From Celoporthe dispersa (taxonomy: Eukaryota > Ascomycota > Sordariomycetes > Diaporthales > Cryphonectriaceae), in NCBI GenBank assembly GCA_016584495.1, contig WAID01000003.1:3472001-3536000 (forward strand): a DNA stretch of 64,000 nt. Reading direction: 5' to 3'. The position numbers were made by a program, and so were the translations under genes. Shown in pieces: positions 12,293-25,680 of this stretch. The stretch's first letter is position 1. Every line of letters begins with the position of its first letter. The notes beneath the pieces were generated by a model. It worked only from the letters and a program-made list of their open reading frames with translations. It was not told the DNA's origin and did not search any database.

Positions 12293-13482
12293 TGCTCAAG
12301 AGGGCTGGCTCCCGTATGTGTGAGGCTGCTGGCTGGTGGCCTTCGTTTTAGGTATTAATTATTGCGAGCACCCCGCTGGGCTCTGCGGCCTTTTTCTCCT
12401 CTTGATTTGGTAGGCCAGTAATCTATTGGGAGACGGTTATCAGAATGATTGAATTATTCGCACCGCTAATTATTGCTGCTAACTTATGGGAAGATGATCA
12501 TAAGAAATGGGCGGTCAAGCAGGCTGGCACGCACTCGATGGATCCAGGAGAACCTTGCCGTGATGCTAGCAGACGTATTAGTTGTCACTTTGATCCCACT
12601 ACCTATTGCCCACACCGAGGTAGGTATATTTGGGCGGACGTACCCCGTGCTCCGTTGCTCCGTATGGCACAGATAAAGGATCCGAAGCCTTGTTCCGCGT
12701 CCCGATCCGCTTCCGACTCGCGGTCCTTGTGTGACTCCCAGAAGGGCAAGTCGGCAGAATGTAGAGCCAATAAGCCGCAGCAGGCACCCCTTTTCTTGAG
12801 GTCTCTATCAGTTCGATATTGCGCAAGACGAGGTCGCCATCACTCCTCTTTCTGTTGTCAGCTGATTGTGGATGAAGGCTGCTGGCTATCTGTGGAGCGT
12901 GACGCCAGCAGCGGCCTTACAAGTCACGCAGCTGGCGTGACTTGGCCGCGCCTCATTGGATTTGATTTAATCAATCAGTGCTTCTGTTGGATATTGACAT
13001 AAAGGCAGAGAAGTTTTCCCATTCGAGGTAGTCCTGTTAATAAGTTGTTTCATGGATGATTATCCAGGCGGAGACAGACTGGTTCATCGGACTGATACTA
13101 CACATCTATGGCTGGTTGGCCAGATGCACGGAAATGATTACGTTCTGTAATTGACCATGCTGAATCGAGCTCCTTGATTAAATGCACCGCATACCATCGG
13201 CCTAGCCTTTGGCTCTGCTGTGACCCGGACGATTTCTGCTGGTTCATCCTACTGCTGCATTAGCAGGACGCACGTTTTACTCGAATTACATACATGCATA
13301 CTTGATCTGTTAATTAATCAATCTCCTCACGTCGACAATGGCAAGTAACCAGTGTCTCGAGGCAACCCAGCAACGCCGCCACGGGGAAAACAATGTTAAG
13401 GTCAGCATAGCTACCTTGGCCGCTTTCAGCATGAAATCCATTGGAGAGATTCTAGAGATGGAAAAAAGGTCTCAGTCTACCA
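12293..13482. other. Intergenic, 1.2 kb
   Basis: Promoter of the DUF1338 gene and 3' side of the monooxygenase gene. A 185-codon plus-strand ORF at 12445-13002 has erratic composition and no recognisable motif. Nothing else is supported. Confidence 0.5.
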
Positions 13483-15014
13483 CTACTGGCTCATCAGGCT
13501 GCTCAACTTGTCCAAAGACTGAGCCAATTCCTTCTCCACATCATGCTCCCACACCCACTCCATCCGAGTAAGAAGCGACGCCCTGATCTTCTCCTTGTCG
13601 CAGCCAAACTCAGGATGCTCCATCTCATAGACCGTGCCCGTCTCGCGAGAATCCTCGACTAGCCGCTGGGTCCTCTCCCTCCTCGTGGCGTCGTATGTCC
13701 GGAACGCCGCTGAGATCGCCCTGCTCACGTTCTGACCATGTCCTGCGCCTCTCGTGACCGCCTCCGCGACTAGGTTGCCCAGGATGTAGGCATCCTCGAT
13801 GGCCATGCCGGCCCCGGAGCCCTTGTGCGGGGTCGTGGCGTGCGCGGCGTCGCCGATCAGGCAGACCAGACCGTCGTCAGACAAGTATGTCGAGGCGGGC
13901 GGGTGGTTGAAGAGGCCCAGATGTCGTTCTGGCGCATCATGTCGATGATCTTGGTCGCGGTTGAGGACCAGCCCGAGAAGGAGGCCTTGAGGGTCTGGTG
14001 ATGGGCCTTGACAACCCAGTTCGGGTCTGTCCATTCTTTGGACGAGTTGAATGCGACGACTGGGAGCACGCCGTTGTCAGCAATGGGCCTCTCTCTTTGT
14101 GTGTAAGTATATCTGAAAATACAGAGATTCAGGACGTACCATTCATGACTTTCCCTCCCTCGATAGCGAAAGTCAAGATGTGGGCGTGCCTCCCCAGATA
14201 CATCTGCGCGTTCTTGGCCGATTCCTCGCCCAGTGCAGCCACCGCCTCATCCATAGGAATCAGCCCACGGTAGCAGAACTTGCCGCTGAACACGGCGTTC
14301 GCCGCTTCAGGTCTCGGGGTCGAGGCCAGCAGCGCCTTGCGGATGCTGGACTTGATGCCGTCGCAGCCAATGACAGCGTCATGCGTCGCGGATGAGCCGT
14401 CCTTGAAGTGGAGCACGACCTGTCCGCTGGCGGAAGGGGTCGTGGTGTAGTGGGTGACACGTCTGCCGAACTGTGCCACGCCCTCGGGGACGTGCTTGAT
14501 CAGCTCGTCGAGAAAGTCGCTCCTCTTGACGCCCCGCTGGCCGTTCTTGCACCGGACGGTCGCGATGAGCTCTCCGGTGCGGTCCTCCGGGCTGGTCCCC
14601 GCCTCGCCCTCCACTTTGTACCTGCCGTCGAGGCTCTCGCCGAAGCGGAAGTCAAACCATACGTCTCGCTTCGAGTCAGACTGGTTCGTCGTCTCGGTCT
14701 TCTCGAATGCTGCGTACACCTCGGGGCCGATGCATTTCATCGCATGGCTGGCGTTGGGGCCAAAGGACACGCCTGCTCCAATCTCGCCAAATGCACTGTC
14801 GGGAGATCAGTAAATCTGGGCAATGTGGGGCTCATCTCGGGACGGAAGGACCTTACTGGGCAGCTTCGTAGACTGTGACAGTGTACTTGGGCGTTGTCGA
14901 GGACGTGGATTTGGACAGGTTGATCAGGTTCAGCGCGAGGGTGAGCCCGGCGATGCCACCGCCGACAATGGCGATGGATGGGATGTGGCTGCTCTCGACT
15001 GTGGTGCTGGACAT
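13483..15014 (-). CDS. FAD-dependent aromatic monooxygenase (salicylate hydroxylase-like)
   Basis: Class A flavoprotein monooxygenase of about 463 residues, NAD(P)H-dependent in this family, hydroxylating small aromatic acids; the substrate here is unknown. Exons are 14857-15014, 14140-14795 and 13483-14059, with introns 14796-14856 and 14060-14139. The N-terminal dinucleotide fold SIAIVGGGIAGLTLALNL (GxGxxG at residues 18-23) and the second FAD motif CLIGDAAHATTPHKGSGAGM are both clear. The middle carries VIGCDGIKSSIRKALL. One base is missing at 13916-13918, where the frame must change between RQNDIW and LFNHPPAS. The total exon length is one short of a multiple of three, as expected. The start is the ATG at 15014; the nine upstream in-frame codons lack an ATG. 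Confidence 0.87.
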
Positions 15015-17439
15015 CTTTGTGTGTTTAGGACGTGGTGACAATCAAAGTCGCGGGTTGGTTTTTTGTAAAGAGTTGGGTCTATGCAGACAAAGAGGCAGAT
15101 GAAGATGTGGAAGAGGCGATTTCAACAAGAGGAGGCTAGCTGTCTGTCTGTTGTTTTTGGATGCTGATGCTCTCTTTCCATTTTCGATGGTCTTGGCGAG
15201 GCCAACCGTGCTCTTATATATTTGTACAGAAGCCGACGGTGCAAGTGTCGTTCTCCAGAGCGGGATCCGCGCCGGGAAGCGCGGCCGAGTTGCACGCATT
15301 GTGGCGACGCCCTCATCCAGACCTCCTCCGGATGGCCATACCCCAGTTCATACACATGATTTGCTAGAGACACACACACACAGAGAGAGAGGGAAAGGAA
15401 AAGAAACACCACATCGTCTCCCTTCGTCATCATCGCCACCCCAGGTTGACGTGATGTTGCGGGAAGATATCCGAAGTCATCGGCAGGGCCGGCACACATG
15501 AGACCTCATCGGCTACTCGTCACTACAAAAAGTTCCCCTATTTATCTTGCTGCGAGGTATTGATTGGGTATTACGCCACACAATGCGCTGTTGCACGCAA
15601 CCAGGTAAGAAAAACTCGGCCACAGGAAATTATTATTAATGCGTACATGTACAAGCGGATGTGTTGAGTGTTTCCAAAGGTCTGAGTGCTATTTCTATCT
15701 GGGTACTTGTAAAGCTTCTTCTCCCTTTGAGCTTAAGTCAGGAACTTGAATATGGGGTATGGGGTACGGGTAGACGCACCCCAGGAATTCTGGCCGCACA
15801 TGGCCCCAAGCGCTCGCCGGAAACAGCACCCGGAAGCCTGGAAAAACGCACGCCCTCGTAGTACTGTACTGTAACACATTTGTTTGGCGGGTCTCGTCAA
15901 GGTCTACGGGCCGAGGGTGACCTGACAATTACTTGACTAATATCTGACATGCAGGCCGACACCATCACTTTACTCCCACACAGCACACAGTACTTTGCTG
16001 CTGCTACATATAAATTGGCTGCACACTCTTCGGTTCCCACCCCGAGTCCTTTGTCCGTTGTCTGATGATGTCATGATATCAGATGAATGAATGGGATTGT
16101 GTCTCCCGAGACATTGTGCCGTTCATGGATGTCATCGGCTCCGAGTCTGGGAATCATCTCTAGAGGCATTCATCGGTAACAACGCTGTGTCGAAGGCAGC
16201 CTTCCACCCCTATCCGTCCACCGTGAAGGCGAAGAGGAAAAGAAAGAAAGAAAAAAAAGGAAACTATTCTTGATTTGTAATTCTTTTTCTTCCCTCTCTT
16301 CCTTCTCATTTCTTTTCTTCTTTTTATTTTCTCTCTCTTGCCTTTTTCTCTTCTTCCCCCCCTCCTTCCCCTCGGTCTTTGGCAGTCTCTATCCTCTGGC
16401 CTTGTCTCAATTACTGTTTCTCCTTGTCCATCCCTATTTCCGTTTACTAACCTCTCTCCATTCTCCTTTCTGGCCCCCCCAAAAAAGAGAAGAAGAAAAG
16501 GAACAAGAAGAAAAAAAAAGAACAGAAAAAAAAGGATGTGCTTGTTGCAACAACCAAACAAAAACGTGACCTCGAGTCACTGCTCGTGCTGGTGTGGGGG
16601 GGGTTTACCATCAGGGTGGAGAGGCTAGGATGGGCACCAGATTACCACAGTACACCGCACGCGTTGCTTTATCAGAAGCAAACCTGTTCTAGAAAGGTGT
16701 GCCGTCTTGGGCGTGGGGACCCCTGAGCAGGGGTGAGGAATTAGGTTTTGGGGGCAGGGTGCCGGATCAGCCAATGAAAGCATCCATGCTCTGGGGGCTC
16801 GACCAAGGTCCAGTGGGTGCATCGCAGTGCAATGCCTGCTAGTGAGTTCAGCAGACCTCTGAAACCAAGGCGGCGCTGGAGGACCCAGACCACCTAATTT
16901 ACAAACTTTGACATTCTGTCATCCCGCCCCAGCTGGAAGTCGCCCGACCTGATCCAACATTCAACCTCCAGCCAAACTCACGCCAACTGCCTCCATTCTT
17001 TCTTCACTGCAGGGCCTCGCTCGATCCTGTCCTCGTGGTGATCGAACCTGACCAGGAGACAGGATAGCGACAATAGCGGGGAGACAGACGAGGGCTCATC
17101 CGGTCTTTCACAGGCCCCGTTGATAGCCAGCGACGTCGACAACCACCCAAGACACCGTCAAACAACCTCCTCCTTCTCCCATCACCACATGTCGTCGCGA
17201 CACAGCGTGACACCTGCCACCCCCACTAGATAAGCAACACGGCATAAGAGATAGGGCCGAGTACAACAAGTGCGCGCATACGTACACACACACACACACG
17301 ACTATACAAACCGATCTGGGCGCTCCTCTGCTCTCCTCGCGGTCCGGCTCACAATAAGAGGAGGATCTTTTGCTGCGGTCTGTGTAGAGCTGTCGAGTCC
17401 CATGCCACCGCGCCACGACGGACGGTCCATAGGCTTACG
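15015..17439. other. 2.4-kb intergenic region
   Basis: Divergent promoter region between the monooxygenase (minus) and the DUF3405 gene (plus). It contains a CA/GA microsatellite at 15368-15393, long polypyrimidine and polypurine stretches at about 16250-16540 and a CA run near 17285-17300. No coding or RNA gene is supported. Confidence 0.5.
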
Positions 17440-19740
17440 ATGAGAGGCGCGGACAACGACGACCGCACGTGGAAAGATCATCGTCTTCGCTCCAGGAGGA
17501 AATCTTCTTCTGGTCTCAACAGCCTGTCCTTGCCATCTCATTCTGGCCCGACGCCCTCCTCTTCTTCTTCTTCCTCCTCCTCCACCTCCTTCCGTTCTTA
17601 CATACCCTCTCCCCTCCGGACAATGCACCCACCGTCCTTCAGGCAGCTCCTCGTTGCCTCCACCGTCCTCTGCTTCTGCCTCTTCCTCTACGGCAGGCGA
17701 CTGTGGTCCACACATACGACAGGCGTCCACGACGAGTGGGCAAAGCCACCACCTCTACCGCCGCAGCCACAACCACCATCGTCACCTCCAGAACAACAAA
17801 ATCAACCGCCCTCGGGTGGAGAGCATCAAACCCCGCTCCAACAGGTGCCATGGCACTGGAATGACTACACAAGGTGGGCTACACGTTCTCCCCCCCCCCA
17901 AACAGACTCCTGCGTCCTCAAGACTGACCCCCCGAAAACCAGCCTCGACGCCTTCTATCATGGCATCCGCACCCTCGTCGATTACTCGAGCTGGATCCCC
18001 GAGCAGAGCAAGGACTCTGGTGATGTGAGGGTCCTTGACACGGTCCCCTTCGATCCCGTTCCCGCCAACCCCTACACCCACCTAGACGACGTCCAGACCT
18101 GCTACCTCGACGCCCACGACACCGTTCCCGCCCCCGATGTCTTCTCGTACCCTGGCATCCCTGCCTACATGCCCGCTCCTTACTTTGGTGCCTACGAGAA
18201 CCTCGGCATGGCTCCCCAACCAGTGCTGGGAGCGCTTCGGCCGCCTCGGCCCCTATGGCTACTCGTACCCCAAGTCCAAAGGTGGCTTCGGCCTCGAGAC
18301 GCCGCCCGCCGACGAGCCCGTCCTCGACCGCCTGATCAAGAAGTACGACTACTCTGATATTAACTGGGACAAGGTCCAGAAGAGATGTCTCGAGAAGAAC
18401 CGCGACCGCTTCGTCACCGGGAAGGACGCTGCCAAATCCGAAGGGGGGATCGGGCGCCTGTGGGCCCAGGCAGGCAAGGACACCAAGAAGTCTCGGGCCC
18501 GCAATGTCCTGATACTGCGCGCCTGGACCGGCATCGAGTGGACGCCCATGCGCATCATCAACACCAGGGCTCTCATCACCGAGCTGTCCCTCAAGTCCGG
18601 CGGCCAGTTCGACGTCCACATCCTGATGCACATTGTCGACGACTCCATCGACATCTCCAACGAGGCCACCGCGAAGAAGATGATCCGCGACAACGTACCC
18701 GAGGAATTCTGGGACATGACCACGCCGTGGTCGGTCCCGGACATGGCTGCCTACTACCCAGGATTCCGCGACGACATGACCCTCGAGAACGACAGCCACA
18801 AGCCCATCTACAGCGTCTACCGCGTCCCCCACTTTGCCCTCCAGTGGTTTGCCCAGCGCCACCCCGAGTACGAGTACTTCTGGAACTGGGAGCTCGACCT
18901 GCGCTACACCGGCCACTACTACGAGTTCTTCGACTCCGCCGCCAGGTGGGCCGACAAGCAGCCCCGCAAGTATCTCTGGGAGCGCAACGAGCGCTTCTGG
19001 ATCCCTGGTCTCCACGGCCGCTGGCAGGATTTTGTCAACCTCGTCGAGAGGGAGACCGTCGCAAGCAGGGAGCCCAGCCCCTGGGGCCCCCTCTTCAACG
19101 AGGGCATCGTCGATACCGCCACCTACCCGCCCACTACCATCGAGCGCGACAACTACGAGTGGGGTGTCGGCGAGGCCGCCGACCTCGTCACTTTCAGCCC
19201 CCTCTTCGACCCGGCCAAGAATGCTTGGTCCCTGCGCTACGACATCACCGGCTACAACGACACCGTCCCTCCCCGCCGCACCTCCATCATCACCATCGGC
19301 CGCTTCTCGCGCCGCCTGCTGCAGGCCATGCACGAGGAGGTCTCGCGCAACAAGCACACCATGTTTCCCGAGATGTTCCCCGGCTCCATCGCACTGCACC
19401 ACGGCCTCAAGGCTGTCTATATACCCCATCCGATCTTCTTCGACCGCCGGTGGCCCTCGACAGGCTCGACTCCGTCTTCAACCACGCCGAGACCCCCGAG
19501 CTGAGCGTGTACTACTGGCCCTTCACCCCGGGCACCTCGGAGCACAACTTCTTCACCTCGACATACTACTACAATACCGAGTTTGGCCCACAGTTGTGGC
19601 ACCGGTGGCTCGGCCAGGAAGACGCCGGCCTGGGCGGTCCGGAACTCGAGCAGGATACGGGTCGCATGTGCTTGAGGGGCGCCTTGATGCATCCTGTCAA
19701 GTATGACTTTGCCACGGATAAGGCTATCGGTGCGACGTGA
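17440..19740 (+). CDS. DUF3405 family type II membrane protein
   Basis: Fungal DUF3405 protein of about 766 residues; the biochemical role is not established, and a glycosyltransferase-like role in the secretory pathway is only an inference. After a Ser-rich cytosolic head comes one membrane anchor (LLVASTVLCFCLFLYG, around residues 69-84), then a Pro/Gln-rich stem. The family domain runs from about YHGIRTLVDYSSW to the C-terminus, with GPYGYSYPKSKGG and YEYFWNWELDLRYTGHYYEF as landmarks. Two compensating frame changes are needed: an extra C at 18214-18217 (between ENLGMAP and NQCWERFGRLG) and a missing C at 19454-19456 (before LDRLDSVFNHAE). A C10 run at 17890-17899 is another place where the frame could be wrong. 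AATAAA about 105 bp after the stop may be the polyadenylation signal. Confidence 0.84.
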
Positions 19741-20518
19741 TTCTGTACTACGCCGCCTGCATGCATGGTGGGTGGGATGGGCCCATCCGGTGGCTTTGGT
19801 TCTCCTTGTGAAATACTACTCACACATATCCTCTTGTATACTAAATAAATACTACGCAGCATTGGGTACATTACCTTGATAGACATAGCGATTCAATGAC
19901 AATTCTTGGAAGGTTCTTTTTTTTTCCTCTTCTCCTTCTCCTTTCTCCGAAATTCTAATTAATTCTTATCCTTTTTTTTTTTTTGAGCCATCATAAATCT
20001 GCATCGGAGCCATATCTGGCCAAAAGACTGAAGTAGCCGGCTCAATTGACCGCTGTGGTGTGCAGGGAATCAGATTGAGTGGACGGAGCGACCTTCTCCG
20101 TGGACATCTGTCTGTCCCGGCGGAGATTAAGCAGGGGCCTGCGTCTGCTTCAGTCATAACGCTGTGGAGGGAGGAGAAAAGGGGAGGATGGGAGAACCCA
20201 GTAACTTCAGCAGAAGTCTGAACTTTGTTTTCTCGTGAGAGTCGACATCACCAAGGTTCTCTCCTCTGGAAAGGCCTTGCCCGCTCCCACCAAGCCGTCC
20301 GATCAGCACTCTTGGTCCCTGAAACTGTCTAGATACTGCCTGACCCACAGCAAATAAAGGGAGCAAGCAAGCAAGCACACGTGGGCATATGTATACCATG
20401 TGCTTGGCTCTGCATTCTTCTTCTGGCGGCCCATCTATCAGATAAGATCGTCTGGGTGCAGGCGGGTGTATACCACACAGGCATTCTCGCCCCTGAGAGC
20501 AAGCAGGCCCAGGCCGCC
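19741..20518. other. Intergenic: 3' UTR and promoter
   Basis: Contains the DUF3405 3' end, a T12 run at about 19972-19984 and the promoter of the downstream gene. An ATG at 20381 is in frame with the next gene, but it would add 46 residues ahead of the anchor. Confidence 0.45.
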
Positions 20519-22018
20519 ATGATCCCAGCAGTAGGGAGGAGCGGCAGGCTGATCTTCTGTGTCAGCCTCGTCAGCCTCGCACTGCTCTGGGGCTGCCGCC
20601 TCCCGCGCCTCTGCATCTTCGACCACTGTCCTCAAGGCCAGAGGGACCTGTTCCTCAGCAGCACCGCGAACTCGGCGGCCGGGGGGCTGGCCGTTATCGG
20701 TGGTCCCGATCTCTCTGCCCCGGATGCACCTTTCATCTCATGGCCCTTGGCCCGCGTCTGCACCGAGACGACTAGGTGGACACCGGGCCTGGTGTTTATC
20801 TGTGACAACAACTCGGGTGGCATCGGCAATATAAGAAACTTTATCCTTACGTGTCTTCGATATGCCATCGAGGCGGGCGCCACGGGGATCACCATGCCGA
20901 CGATCCAGACGAGGTCGCCCAACAGGCTGGATGACTTGTTCATCGGCAAGAAGCTGCCCTTTTCCTACTTCTTCGACGAGGAGCACTTCCGCCAGGGCCT
21001 GCGCACGGCCTGTCCCCAGATCACTATCTACGATGCGCCAGAGGACGTACCGGGCCTGGGCATGGGCGACGGAGAAGAGGGACGCAGCAGGGCCGATGTG
21101 AGGCCCGACATGATCACACCCAACCGCCTCGGCCAGAGGGGGAGGCTGTGACCAGCGCGACCTGAACCGCCACGCCGACCTCTTTGGCCCCCGGCTCCAC
21201 GCCTGGCTGGGCGAGAAGCAGGAGAGGCTCAGCCAGGACCCCATCAGCCCGTCCAACCCGAAGCTGATCCGCTTCAACTGGGGCGTGCAGTGGACGTTCC
21301 CCGTTTACCGGGACGGGCCCGAGTTCGTCGCCACGTTTGGCGGCCTGCTCAGGTTCCGCTCCGATATACTGGAGCTGGGCTGGAAGACCGCTGCGGCCAT
21401 GAGATCAGCCGCCGCCCTGTCCACCTCCACCCCGACGACACCAGGAGGAGGAGAAGCAGAAGATGAAGGAGCCGCCAATAACGCATCGTCATCTTCCTCC
21501 TCCTTTATCGGCATCCACCTGCGCACCGAGAGCGACGCCCTGAGCAGCTGGCCGTCCTTCCACGACCAGACCGCCGCCTATCTCGCCAAGGTGTCCACGC
21601 TGGGCCCCCCGCCCCCCAGGTTCGCGTACCTGGCCACGGGGAACGCGACTGAGGCGGCCCGGCTCGCCTCTCTGGCGCTGGACGAGCACGGTCTGCGTGT
21701 CCTAACCAAGCACGAGCTCCTGGCCGGGCAGCAGGAGGAGGAGAGCCGGGACCTGCTGGAGCGACTGGGGGCTTTGAGCTGGGACCAGCAGGCCCTGGTG
21801 GATTTTGTGGTGCTGCTGCAGGCCGGGTACTTTCTGGGCGTGAGCCCTAGCTCTTTAGTATGAATGTCGCGCTGAAGAGGCATCTGAAAGACGAGGGGCT
21901 GTATACGAGGCCCTGGAAGGTTGGTGTCGAGGAGGGAGACGGGAGGAGCTGGCTTATGGGGAGGTTTGATGGGTACTGGGATGACTGGCTGTTCATGTAT
22001 GACTCTCTGTGGCCTTGA
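20519..22018 (+). CDS. O-fucosyltransferase-like membrane protein
   Basis: Resembles fungal proteins annotated as GDP-fucose protein O-fucosyltransferase-like; activity is unproven. About 499 residues from the ATG at 20519, which places a signal anchor (LIFCVSLVSLALLWGC) at residues 11-26. A start at 20381 is possible but less likely. Landmarks are PGLVFICDNNSGGIGNIRNF, the late FIGIHLRTESDALSSWP (a HxRxE/D-type sugar-nucleotide motif) and YLATGNATEAARLA. Two compensating frame changes are needed: one extra base at about 21131-21146, before CDQRDLNRHADLFG, and one missing T at 21854-21856, before SMNVALKRHLKDEG. The protein then ends DDWLFMYDSLWP at 22018. Its position just after DUF3405 on the same strand suggests a joint role in glycan work, which is inference only. 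Confidence 0.8.
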
Positions 22019-23085
22019 GTACAATTTGATCTTGTGTTCCGAGGTGATTCTGTGGCGCGTTACCTTGTGTCCTTTCGTGGCGTTGAGATAGGCCGATGTA
22101 CGATTTTTTTTTCTTCTTCCTTTCTTTTTTTTTTTTTTTTGTCACAGAATGCGTTCGATGATGTTGAGGGATGGCTGCCGACTTTTGACTGACGATCATC
22201 AGGGAAATGATTGTCCTTTCGGCAAACAACGCCCCGGGGAGCATGGTGAAGCCCTCGTCAAGCACCCTTCATCACAGCCAGTCTTTACCACATTGCATAT
22301 CGTGATTCGGCACCCAGGCCGAGAGTGCAACGATTCATACTATTTGAATTAGCAAGGCTATGTCCTCAGGGCTAGTCTCGGAGATGACTCGATGCGCAAA
22401 AGGCTACGAATACGATTTCAGAGGAAATTCCCATCTGGATCTGAGATGTAGTCGAAAGCTGCACTTGAAGATTAGACCCAGGGGGATGTCGACTTCCCCG
22501 CCCAAAAACCACCTACATCTAATTTTGGTGATTACTTCCTGCCTTGTACCAATCTTGGAAAATCATCTGCAAGGAGAGACGAGAGATTTTAGAATTCCCA
22601 AACTGGTACACCACAGGAGGCTGACAAGAATTAGCTGGCGAGGTTGGGAGCAAAGCAAATTTGTGCATGGTAACAAGATACTTGGTACTTATAGGTGGGG
22701 TTGAGTTTCACCAAGGCTCAAGGCAGAGGTGATGGAGGAAGTAGCCAAGCAAGCCAAGGTCCCCTGTACATTATGTTATCGATAAGCACCTCCTATCTTA
22801 TCGTTGCTGTAAAAATTTCCTGGAGCAGGGGGGACCTGAACCACTGAGGACTGCCCTGGACGGCATCGCCTTTTGACCCCTCCAGACAATCCCTCATCTG
22901 AACAGCAAGTTCACCCTCAACGCCGTTCCGCAAAAATACGCACTCAGAAGACTAAGCACGATCTCAGGCACTCACAAGCGAGAAATTGTTTCTCAATTGT
23001 TCATTTCTTCTCTTCTCCTAATACATTGCAGCCTCTGACCTTGTCCCTCCCACTCAACCCCTCCACCTGCCGTGCTGTTTTCACC
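22019..23085. other. Intergenic, 1.1 kb
   Basis: Pyrimidine and T runs at about 22108-22140 mark the 3' end of the upstream gene. The remainder should be the RRB1 promoter and leader, with a pyrimidine-rich tract before the start. Nothing coding is supported. Confidence 0.45.
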
Positions 23086-24598
23086 ATGTCGAAGCGCGCG
23101 GGCGAGCACGAGGATGGCCCCCTCAAGGCTGGCCATCGCCCAGACGCCATGGAGATGGATATTGACACCAACAATGCCAAAAACGACAAGGAAATGGGCG
23201 AGTTTGAAGACGAGTTCGAAGATGAGTTCGAGAGCGAGGACGAGGTTCTCGAGGCTGGCGTCGACGGCAGGCCAGATGCCGAGAGGGAAAGGGAACAGGC
23301 CGAGATGGACGTTGACAACCCCTCCGCCTCCTCTGCTGGGCCGTCCGCCTTCATCGTCGGCAGATCCAAGCTCGAGCCGGGCCAGACCCTCGCCCCCGAC
23401 CCGTCCACCTACCACATGCTCCACAACCTGTCGACCCCGTGGCCCTGCCTATCCTTCGACATAATACCTGACGCCCTCGGCGACAATCGCAAGGTCTACC
23501 CGGCCACCATGTACACGGTCTCTGGCACCCAGGCCGAGGGCCAGCGGGCACAGGAGAACGCCCTCATGGTCATGAAGTTTGCCGGCCTCAGCAGGATGGA
23601 CCGCGGAGATGACGGCAGCGACGATGAAGAGGACGACGAGGACGACGACGAGGACGCGGAGCCCATCCTCGAGTCCAAGTCCATCCCGCTGTCGTCCACC
23701 ACCAACCGCATCCGCGCCCACCAGACACCCGCTGCAGGCTCCTCTGGGGCCCCGACCACCCTCGTCGCGACCATGACCGAGTCCTCCCATGTCTACATCC
23801 ACGACGTCACCCCGCACCTGGCCAGCTTCGACACCCCCGGCGCCATCGTCTCCGACAAGCAGAACAGACCGCTGTCCACCATCCGCGCGCACAAGTCGGA
23901 GGGCTATGCCGTGGACTGGTCGCCCCTGTCTCCCGCCGGCAGGCTCGCCACCGGTGACAACGACGGTCTTATCTACATTACGACCCGAACCGACGGCGGC
24001 GGCTGGGTCACGGACACCAGGCCCCTGGCCGGCCACACGGGCAGCGTCGAGGAGATCCAGTGGAGCCCCAGCGAGGACAAGGTCTTCTCCTCCGCCTCGT
24101 CCGACGGCACGATCCGCATCTGGGACATACGGAGCAAGAGCCGCAAGCCCATGATCACCATGCAGGTCAGCAGGACCGACGTCAACGTTATGAGCTGGAG
24201 CAAGCAGAGGTCCAACCTGCTCGCCTCGGGCGACGACGACGGCGTCTGGGGCGTCTGGGACCTGCGCCAGTGGAAGCCCGACGCCGCCGAGAAGCCCACC
24301 CCCGTCGCGAGCTTCGACTACCACAAGGAGCAGATCACGAGCGTCGAGTGGCACCCCACCGATGACAGCATCGTCGCCGTGGCCGCCGGCGACAACACCG
24401 TCACCCTCTGGGACCTGGCCGTCGAGCTGGACGACGAGGAGAGCAAGGACACTGCGGGCGTGCAGGACGTCCCGCCCCAGCTGCTGTTTGTACACTACCA
24501 CGAGCAGGCCAAGGAGGTCCACTGGCACCCTCAGATCCCCGGCACCCTGGTGGCCACCGGCCAGGGAGTTCAGCATCTTCAAGACCATCAGCGTCTAG
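23086..24598 (+). CDS. rrb1: Rrb1/GRWD1-like WD40 ribosome-assembly chaperone
   Basis: Nuclear WD40 protein that chaperones ribosomal protein uL3 (Rpl3) for 60S assembly; the yeast gene is essential. Single exon, about 504 residues. The ATG at 23086 has a good fungal context (CACC before it). An acidic N-terminal stretch (around residues 40-65), the CAF1C-like segment STYHMLHNLSTPWPCLSFDI, a second acidic loop rich in Asp/Glu at about 180-200, and five or more WD repeats follow (HTGSVEEIQWSP, SASSDGTIRIWDIRSKS, SGDDDGVWGVWDLRQW, AAGDNTVTLWDLAVEL). One extra base at about 24564-24566 shifts the frame ten codons before the end. The other frame then gives the expected EFSIFKTISV and stops at 24598. 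Since the gene is probably essential, the shift is most likely a sequencing error. Confidence 0.93.
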
Positions 24599-25645
24599 GT
24601 GACACCAACCAACGGGGGCACGAAAAGAAGGCGGAGGTTGTGCTTGCTATACTGCTACGGCCAGGTCAGGCCAGGGGAGGTCCAGGAAGACAAGGGTTTA
24701 TGCCAGGTTGCAGGAAAAAAGGCGTGAGTCAGGATACAAAAGATACCATTTAAGACACAAACATACCAGCCACAGTCCAGTCTTGTTCACCTTCTTACGT
24801 CTCATCTCTTGGACTCAAATCTCGTCACCGCCACCACGATGACAAATCATGACGCTGAATCGCACCACACAACATTTCGTCTTTCAGGGCGGCGGCGACG
24901 TTGCGACTGTCCCTATGGTGACATTGATTTCAAATCCTCCCTCTTTGATCTCGACGATATCTCGTGTGAATCACCCTGCGGAGTCTTGGCTCGGGGTTTC
25001 GGACGAGACGAGCAATCCGAGGCTGGTGGTGTTGTGCTTGGGACTGCAACATCCGCTGGAGTGTGCAGAGGGCTGTTTCGGCTTGCAAGGAGTCCAGTCC
25101 TGTAGACAAGGCAGTCTGTATTGTGGAGCTGCTTCTGTTTTGCTTACTATCAGGCGATGGTGGCATGGTGTGTTATTAGTTGTAATTAACAACATTTCTT
25201 ATCTTGGCTATTAATTATGAGAGTAAATAGTACTCGACTGGCGGCTCCGTCTGCTGATGTCCTCAGCCTCTTTAATTGATCTCTTCCAGCCGTAGCCTTG
25301 TAAGCTCTACTTCTAAACTAGCTAATGGCCAGTAGTCAGAGAAGTACTAGTTCAACACAAGTAATTAGCTGTAGGCACCTTTTCCATAAGCCCACGCCTA
25401 AAATTGGCTAGGTTTGATACTACTTTTTTTTTTTTTTTTTTTTTTGGGAAAGATAGCTACAACATCACACAGCACAGTACTGTTGGTAATTATGAGATGC
25501 CCCGAGAATAGGTTCCCAGGAGGTCTTAGAAACAACTACTAGAGTTATAGCACACATGTAGCATTACACAATGAAGTGAGGATCTTCCACCATGTTTGGA
25601 CGCGGGTCCAGAGCCAAGTCACTTTCAAAATCAGAATAGCTATCT

Positions 25646-25680
<35 letters not shown>

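Noticed and set aside
12445..13002. 185-codon plus-strand ORF
   Set aside because: Cys/Arg/Ser-rich chance reading of a spacer; overlapping frames are equally open.
13483..15014. Kynurenine 3-monooxygenase
   Set aside because: The flavin motifs and middle region resemble salicylate-hydroxylase-type enzymes, and it lacks the C-terminal membrane segment expected of the kynurenine enzyme.
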